Positions 1 through 4,213 of a DNA stretch of 8,047 nt are shown piece after piece. How positions within the stretch are numbered: the stretch's first letter is position 1; the number at the start of each line of letters is the position of its first letter. This DNA comes from Lachnospiraceae bacterium UBA4260 (GTDB lineage: Bacteria; Bacillota; Clostridia; Lachnospirales; Lachnospiraceae). The stretch covers positions 32,157 through 40,203 of the forward strand of contig DGWK01000041.1 in the NCBI GenBank assembly GCA_002395235.1, given 5' to 3'. The notes under the pieces were generated by a model. The model was given only the letters and a program-made list of their open reading frames with translations. It did not search any database and had not been told where the DNA came from. The position numbers and the translations under genes were made by a program.

Positions 1-39
1 ACCTTTCTTGATCTTTTTTCCGGGGTGCTGAATAATTAC

Positions 40-72
40 AAAAAAACTGCAGGGACGTTTCAGTCCCCGCAG
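40..72 (-). terminator. Intrinsic terminator ending the minus-strand unit
   Basis: Read on the minus strand, CTGC-G/C-GGGAC pairs with GTCCC-T/A-GCAG around a six-base loop (TGAAAC). This gives a nine-pair stem with one internal mismatch, followed directly by seven T residues (plus-strand A run at 40-46). It is the classic Rho-independent form. It lies about 30 bases after the stop codon of the small minus-strand ORF, and I see no convincing terminator between that ORF and the permease gene. It may therefore end a permease-plus-small-gene transcript. Confidence 0.88.
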
Positions 73-101
73 CGTTTCATGATATATTAATGCAATCCTT
101 T

Positions 102-299
102 TCAGCTCTCGCAGTGTTCCCTGTGATATTTCATGCAGTGGTCCATTACTTTGCTGCTGTTTCCTGTCATGGCAGCAGGAGCCAAGTGGAAGAGACCTCT
201 CAGTTTACGCAGCCGTTTTGACAGGCCGCTTGAAGTCACCGAGTCGTTCGCTCTTTTTCCGCTGCTGCCGGAGGGCTGGATTACTTTTCCTTTGATCAT
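102..299 (-). CDS. Small basic hypothetical protein with Cys/His-rich C-terminus (65 aa)
   Basis: I do not recognise this protein. The case that it is a gene rests on its signals. A near-perfect ribosome binding site (GGAAAGGAGG, plus-strand 308-317) sits eight bases before the ATG at 297-299, and a strong terminator (40-72) lies just after the stop. The reading frame can be extended to a GTG at 306-308, but that overlaps the ribosome binding site, so ATG299 is preferred. The product is basic, with a Ser/Gly-rich stretch at residues 9-25, an Arg/Lys cluster at 28-34 (KRLRKLR) and a tail carrying His54, Cys55, His59, His62 and Cys63. That tail could bind metal, but this is speculation. There is no signal peptide or membrane helix. 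It lies downstream of the manganese-controlled permease on the same strand. A plus-strand ORF overlaps it (133-354) but has no comparable start signal. Confidence 0.5.
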   Translation of the reverse strand: MIKGKVIQPSGSSGKRANDSVTSSGLSKRLRKLRGLFHLAPAAMTGNSSKVMDHCMKYHREHCES

Positions 300-352
300 C
301 ACCGGCACCTCCTTTCCGTTCGATCATAAAAGATTAACGCTTTGCGAGCCTT

Positions 353-361
353 AATCTATCA
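353..361 (-). promoter_or_regulatory. Possible extended -10 promoter for the small minus-strand gene
   Basis: Minus-strand TGATAGATT resembles an extended -10 element (TGn plus TAGATT, two mismatches to TATAAT). It lies about 50 bases before the ATG at 299. No good -35 hexamer sits at the right distance, so this is weak. The gene may instead rely on read-through from the permease. Confidence 0.2.
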
Positions 362-424
362 TGACTTATCGCGGCAAAACAGGCGCTATTTTGACCGGAA
401 TTAGGTGTTTTCCGACTTTTCAGG

Positions 425-1693
425 TCACCTCCAGACGACCCAGAGGAAGATATAGGCGGTTGTGACAGCGGCCAGGGTGAAGGGAAGGCCGATGCGAAGG
501 AATTCCTTGAAGGAGACCTCATAACCTTCCTTGCGCAGCATGCCGACGGCGGTAATGTTGGCGGAGGCTCCGATGGGAGTCAGGTTTCCGCCCAGGGTGG
601 CGCCGCTGAGCAGGCCGAAATACAGCAGGTAAGGCTCAATCCCGAGCGACGAGCAGACGCCGGTGAGGACCGGAAGCATGGTCGCCACGTAAGGAATATT
701 GTCCACAAAGGCGGAGATGAGCACGGATCCCCACACGACGAGCGTATAGAGGAAGAACAGGTTTCCGGATCCCAGTTTCGCGATGATGGACGCCAGGTCG
801 TCGATGATCCCGACGTTCGTGATTCCGCCGATGACGACGAAGAGTCCGGTGAGAAGCAGGAGCGTCTCTGTATCGACGGATTTCAAGGCTCTCTTAAAGT
901 GGCCGGGATCGCGGGTGCGGATCAGGTCGATCAAAGCAGTGAGCACCGCCAGGGCCATACAGATCAGGCCGTTTGTAATGTCGGGCTTGTCTTTCTTAAA
1001 GGAGGCGAGGATCAGGCAGGCCACCATGGCGACCAGCATGATGGACGGAATATAATTGCTGACTTTGGTCTTGGCGCCGGATTTCACAGGCGCGGTCTGG
1101 TTCCTGAAGAGAGCGTACATGACAAGGACTGTGGCGAGCGCTCCCAGCTCGACGGCGAAGAAGATGCCGGGTCTTCCCTTCATCCAGAAGAAGTCCAGGA
1201 AGTCCATGTGGGCGTAGTCGCCCAGAAGGATGGAGGTCGTGTCACCGACCAGTGTGGCGGCGCCCTGCAGGTTGGAGGAGACCGCTATGGACAGGAGCAT
1301 GGATACCGGGGAAATGTTCAGGGTCTTGCATATTGCCAGAGCGACCGGCGCTACGATCAGCACGGTGGCCACGTTATCAATAAAAGCGGATACGATGCCT
1401 GCGAAAAGGGACATGAAGATCGTGACGTACATAACGTTCGAAGCCTTGTCCAGGATCTTGCCGGCGAGAAAGGCGGGCATTTTGGATTCAATAAAATAGT
1501 CTACGATCACCATAGTGCCCGAGATCATCATGAGGACGTTCCAGTTGATGATGGAGAAAAGCTGTGTGACCGGAAGAATTCCGGTTATGAGATAAACGAG
1601 ACCAATTCCGAGCGCCGCATGGGGGCGGTACTTTGGAAAAGCAATCATGATGATGTACATAAATATGAAAAGAACCAGTGCTGTTGTCTTCAC
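425..1693 (-). CDS. ArsB/NhaD-type (COG1055, SLC13-like) membrane permease under manganese riboswitch control
   Basis: This is an integral membrane transporter of the ion transporter superfamily that includes ArsB, NhaD and the P protein. The 422-residue product is almost entirely hydrophobic helices joined by short loops. It shows the twofold internal repeat of the family. The first half carries SAFIDNVATVLIVAP (102-116) and LQGAATLVGDTTSILLG (142-158). The second half carries SAFVDNIPYVATMLP (327-341) and GATLGGNLTPIGASANI (364-380). The paired Asp-Asn residues (106-107 and 331-332) are the expected substrate or ion site. A charged central linker near 200-212 separates the halves. I chose the GTG at 1691-1693 because GGAGG (1699-1703) lies five bases upstream. 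An ATG at 1738 in the same frame sits beside the riboswitch terminator's T-run and has no ribosome binding site. ATG1714 is a weaker alternative. Family members move Na+/H+, arsenite or other ions, so homology alone does not fix the substrate. The upstream yybP-ykoY riboswitch points to Mn2+ efflux. Confidence 0.9.
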   Translation of the reverse strand: MKTTALVLFIFMYIIMIAFPKYRPHAALGIGLVYLITGILPVTQLFSIINWNVLMMISGTMVIVDYFIESKMPAFLAGKILDKASNVMYVTIFMSLFAGIVSAFIDNVATVLIVAPVALAICKTLNISPVSMLLSIAVSSNLQGAATLVGDTTSILLGDYAHMDFLDFFWMKGRPGIFFAVELGALATVLVMYALFRNQTAPVKSGAKTKVSNYIPSIMLVAMVACLILASFKKDKPDITNGLICMALAVLTALIDLIRTRDPGHFKRALKSVDTETLLLLTGLFVVIGGITNVGIIDDLASIIAKLGSGNLFFLYTLVVWGSVLISAFVDNIPYVATMLPVLTGVCSSLGIEPYLLYFGLLSGATLGGNLTPIGASANITAVGMLRKEGYEVSFKEFLRIGLPFTLAAVTTAYIFLWVVWR

Positions 1694-1698
1694 TCTTA

Positions 1699-1703
1699 CC
1701 TCC
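1699..1703 (-). promoter_or_regulatory. Ribosome binding site that decides the permease start
   Basis: Minus-strand GGAGG lies five bases before GTG1693. Neither upstream in-frame ATG (1738, 1714) has a comparable site. The codon after the GTG leads straight into the first hydrophobic helix, as expected for this family. Confidence 0.7.
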
Positions 1704-1738
1704 GACTCTGACATATAGCAACGACTTCCCGACTGCAT

Positions 1739-1779
1739 AAAAAAAGACTTCGACCGTCATGAATAACGGCAAAAGTCTT
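1739..1779 (-). terminator. Riboswitch-controlled intrinsic terminator (expression platform)
   Basis: On the minus strand AAGACTT (1779-1773) pairs with AAGTCTT (1750-1744), and CCGT pairs with ACGG above a partly mismatched middle. The hairpin runs directly into a T tract (1743-1739, plus two T residues from the stem). It sits in the 5' leader of the permease rather than after a gene. Its 5' arm is the same sequence as the 3' edge of the aptamer (GCAAGACTTTT), so aptamer and terminator cannot form together. Ligand binding should hold that arm in the aptamer and allow read-through. Confidence 0.87.
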
Positions 1780-1910
1780 GCACACAGCTTACACTGTCCG
1801 GATACGGACGCTCTTTCGCGTATCTTCACGAAACGGGGCATCGTACTGACGAATCCGGATATTCCGCAGAAATCATCTGAAATCCTGCGGAATCAGCTAC
1901 TCCCTCTTAC
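1769..1910 (-). promoter_or_regulatory. yybP-ykoY manganese riboswitch aptamer
   Basis: The leader matches the yybP-ykoY class in sequence and fold. The closing helix P1 pairs GUAAGAG (1910-1904) with CUUUUGC (1775-1769). The conserved GGAGUAGC follows at 1903-1896 and GCAAGAC closes the element at 1781-1775; these are the two hallmark strands of the class. P2 is a perfect nine-pair stem (1885-1893 with 1861-1869). P3 pairs CCGGAU (1858-1853) with AUCCGG (1803-1798), and is followed on its 3' side by the conserved CGUCA at 1852-1848. A distal hairpin pairs UUUCGUG (1833-1827) with CGCGAAA (1820-1814). A final hairpin, ACAGU-GUAA-GCUGU (1797-1784), has a GNRA tetraloop, in the place where the Lactococcus element has one. 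Characterised members bind Mn2+ and turn on manganese efflux genes. The arrangement with the overlapping terminator predicts a transcriptional ON switch. The match was made by eye from the known consensus, without a covariance model. Confidence 0.9.
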
Positions 1911-1918
1911 TGCAAACT

Positions 1919-1948
1919 ATTCTAACAAGCACTGCAAAAGAATGTCAA
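1919..1948 (-). promoter_or_regulatory. Sigma-A-type promoter for the riboswitch and permease transcript
   Basis: Minus-strand TTGACA (1948-1943) is a perfect -35. An 18-base spacer leads to TAGAAT (1924-1919), one mismatch from consensus and preceded by TGT, which also makes it an extended -10. The predicted start, near 1911-1913, falls immediately before the first base of the aptamer's P1 helix. That is where a riboswitch transcript would be expected to begin. With a promoter this strong, regulation is likely to depend mainly on the riboswitch. Confidence 0.82.
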
Positions 1949-1967
1949 TGGCGGAAACCGAGAATTA

Positions 1968-1976
1968 TGATATGAT
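1968..1976 (+). promoter_or_regulatory. Extended -10 promoter for tex and downstream genes
   Basis: TGATATGAT gives the TGn extension plus TATGAT (one mismatch to TATAAT). It lies 32 bases before the tex ATG, and a start site near 1983 would leave a short leader. There is no recognisable -35, which extended -10 promoters can tolerate. It is divergent from, and separated by about 20 bases from, the -35 of the permease promoter (1943-1948). Confidence 0.5.
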
Positions 1977-2008
1977 GGTGGGAGTAACTTCAAGTAAAGG
2001 AGCAGATT

Positions 2009-4207
2009 ATGCAGATTATTGAAACGATCGCCCGGAAACTGGGCGTAAAGAACTGGCAGGTGGAGGCGGCAGTGAAGCTGATCGATGAGGGAAACACGAT
2101 CCCCTTCATCGCCAGATACAGAAAGGAAGCGACGGGGACACTCACCGATGAGCAGCTCCGTGAACTGGGCGAGTCCCTGGCTTACCTTCGGTCCCTCGAG
2201 GAGCGCAAGGCCAAAGTCATGGAGAGCATCGCGGAGCAGGGAAAGCTGACGGACAAGCTCAAAGCGGCTATTGAGGCCGCACAGACCCTGGTGGAAGTGG
2301 AGGATCTGTACCTCCCCTACCGCCCCAAGAGAAGGACGCGCGCCGGAATCGCCAAGGAGAAAGGACTGCAGGGACTGGCGGACTATATTTTGGCGCAGAA
2401 AAAGGGCAGCGATGTCCAAAAAGAAGCCCAGAACTATGTAAATGAAGAGAAGGAAGTGGCGGACGCAGAAGCGGCCATAGCCGGCGCTATGGACATCATC
2501 GCCGAACAGATCTCCGACGAGGCGCGCTTCCGCGCCTGGATCCGCGAGAAGACGCAGGCAAAGGGAACCATCGTGACTGCGGAGAAGGCGCAGAAGAAGA
2601 CGAAGGACACAGAGGAGAAGGAGGACAAGACGCCCGCCAAGCTGAAGGAGAGGCGCAGTGTCTACGAGATGTACTTCGAGTATGAGGAATCGCTTCGCAG
2701 GATCCCGGGGCACAGAGTCTTGGCGATCAACCGCGGTGAGAAGGAGAATTTCCTCACGGTCAAAATAGAGGCGCCCACAGACGATATTCTCTTCTATCTG
2801 GAGAGACAGGTGACCCACGGAGCGGCCAACCCCGATCCGGACACTTTTTCTTATATCAAAGCGGCGGTGAAAGACAGCTATGACAGACTGATCGCCCCGG
2901 CGATCGAGAGGGAGCTCAGAAATCAGCTGACGGAGGAAGCCGAGGACGGCGCGATCCGCGTCTTCGCCTCCAACTTGGAGCAGCTGCTGATGCAGCAGCC
3001 GATCGCGGGCAAAGTGGTCCTGGGATGGGATCCCGCTTTCCGAACCGGCTGCAAGCTGGCGGTGGCGGACCCCACGGGAAGGATTCTCGACACCAAGGTG
3101 ATCTATCCCACGGCGCCCCAGAACAAGGTCCGGGAGGCCAAGCAGGAACTGCACAAGCTCGTGACCAGGTACGATGTCTCCGTGATCAGCGTGGGCAACG
3201 GCACGGCGTCGAGGGAATCCGAGCAGGTGATCACCGAGTTCATCAAAGAAGAAAAGAAGCCGATCCAGTACGTGATCGTCAACGAGGCCGGCGCGTCCGT
3301 ATACAGCGCCAGCAAGCTGGCCACGGAGGAGTTCCCGAAGTTTGACGTCGGGCAAAGGAGCGCGGCTTCCATCGCCAGAAGGCTGCAGGATCCGCTGGCG
3401 GAGCTGGTCAAGATCGATCCCAAGGCGATCGGCGTCGGCCAGTACCAGCACGACATGAACCAGAAGAAGCTGGACGGTGCCCTGACAGGCGTTGTGGAAA
3501 AGTGCGTCAACAGGGTCGGCGTCGACCTCAACACGGCTTCCTTCTCACTCCTGTCCTATATTTCGGGAATCAGCAAGACGGTGGCCAAAAATATCGTCGC
3601 CTACAGGGAGGAGAACGGCGCCTTCGAGAACCGCAAAGAGCTTCTCAAGGTCACGGGACTCGGACCCAAAGCTTTCCAGCAGTGCGCCGGTTTCCTTCGG
3701 ATCCGCGGCGGATCACAGCCCCTGGACGAGACTTCGGTCCACCCGGAGAGCTATTCGGCGGTGGCGGACCTGATGAAAGGCCTCGGCCTTGCCATGAACA
3801 GGGAGTCCTTCAAGGCGGCGGTCAGACTGGTCACGGATCCGGCCGCGAAGGCCGCGGAGCTGGGCATCGGCGAGCCCACCCTCCGGGATATCCTGCAGGA
3901 GCTTGAAAAGCCCGCGCGCGATCCCCGAGAGGAAATGCCGGCGCCCGTCCTTCGCAGCGACGTGCTGTCCATGGAAGACTTAAAGCCCGGCCTTAAGCTC
4001 AAGGGCACCGTCCGCAATATCGTGGACTTCGGCGCTTTTGTGGATATCGGCGTTCACCAGGACGGACTGGTCCACATCTCCAAAATGAGCAAAAAGTTCA
4101 TCAAACACCCGCTCGAAGTGGTGCGCGTCGGCGACGTCGTGGACGTGACTGTCATCGGCGTGGACACGGGCAAGAAGAGGATCTCGCTGTCTATGGTGGA
4201 GGACTGA
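2009..4207 (+). CDS. tex: Tex, RNA-binding transcription accessory protein
   Basis: Tex is a conserved cytoplasmic nucleic-acid-binding protein related to eukaryotic Spt6 and linked to transcription. Its exact role varies between bacteria. The 732-residue length is normal and all expected parts are present. An N-terminal helical region includes IPFIARYRKEATGTLTDEQL (31-50) and VEDLYLPYRPKRRTRA (97-112), both typical of Tex. A charged Lys/Glu linker follows at 190-216. The YqgF (RNase H-like) domain runs from about 335 to 460 (VVLGWDPAFRTGCKLAV, then SVGNGTASRESE). The DNQ..LDG region (VGQYQHDMNQKKLDGAL) lies at 476-492. Helix-hairpin-helix repeats span 505-568 (ISGISKTVAKNIV, VTGLGPKAFQQCAGFLRI), and a C-terminal S1 RNA-binding domain spans 661-730 (GTVRNIVDFGAFVDIG). 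AAAGGAG (1996-2002) lies six bases before the ATG. The stop is followed three bases later by the GH3 gene. The gene is intact, with nothing unusual. Confidence 0.97.
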   Translation: MQIIETIARKLGVKNWQVEAAVKLIDEGNTIPFIARYRKEATGTLTDEQLRELGESLAYLRSLEERKAKVMESIAEQGKLTDKLKAAIEAAQTLVEVEDLYLPYRPKRRTRAGIAKEKGLQGLADYILAQKKGSDVQKEAQNYVNEEKEVADAEAAIAGAMDIIAEQISDEARFRAWIREKTQAKGTIVTAEKAQKKTKDTEEKEDKTPAKLKERRSVYEMYFEYEESLRRIPGHRVLAINRGEKENFLTVKIEAPTDDILFYLERQVTHGAANPDPDTFSYIKAAVKDSYDRLIAPAIERELRNQLTEEAEDGAIRVFASNLEQLLMQQPIAGKVVLGWDPAFRTGCKLAVADPTGRILDTKVIYPTAPQNKVREAKQELHKLVTRYDVSVISVGNGTASRESEQVITEFIKEEKKPIQYVIVNEAGASVYSASKLATEEFPKFDVGQRSAASIARRLQDPLAELVKIDPKAIGVGQYQHDMNQKKLDGALTGVVEKCVNRVGVDLNTASFSLLSYISGISKTVAKNIVAYREENGAFENRKELLKVTGLGPKAFQQCAGFLRIRGGSQPLDETSVHPESYSAVADLMKGLGLAMNRESFKAAVRLVTDPAAKAAELGIGEPTLRDILQELEKPARDPREEMPAPVLRSDVLSMEDLKPGLKLKGTVRNIVDFGAFVDIGVHQDGLVHISKMSKKFIKHPLEVVRVGDVVDVTVIGVDTGKKRISLSMVED

Positions 4208-4213
4208 TAAATG
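4198..4213 (+). promoter_or_regulatory. Coupled tex stop and GH3 start
   Basis: GGAGG (4198-4202) lies inside the last codons of tex. The tex stop TGA (4205-4207) is followed by an in-frame TAA (4208-4210), and the GH3 ATG comes immediately after. There is no room for a separate promoter between the two stops and the start, so the genes are probably co-transcribed and translation may be coupled. Confidence 0.75.

Noticed and set aside
133..354. Plus-strand ORF (73 codons) overlapping the small minus-strand gene
   Set aside because: No ribosome binding site near its start, and the minus strand has both a strong ribosome binding site and a terminator.
396..414. Small inverted repeat CGGAA/TTCCG just after the permease stop
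   Set aside because: Only five pairs and no T-run in the permease (minus) direction. On the plus strand it is followed by a short T stretch but no gene precedes it.
899..1711. Plus-strand ORF (270 codons) opposite the permease
   Set aside because: Gly/Asp/His/Gln-rich shadow translation of a membrane protein gene, with no start signals.
1922..3451. Long minus-strand ORF (509 codons) opposite tex
   Set aside because: It is a shadow of a GC-rich coding frame. The tex frame has clear family domains throughout, and the antisense product is Leu/Arg/Asp-rich with no recognisable motif or ribosome binding site.
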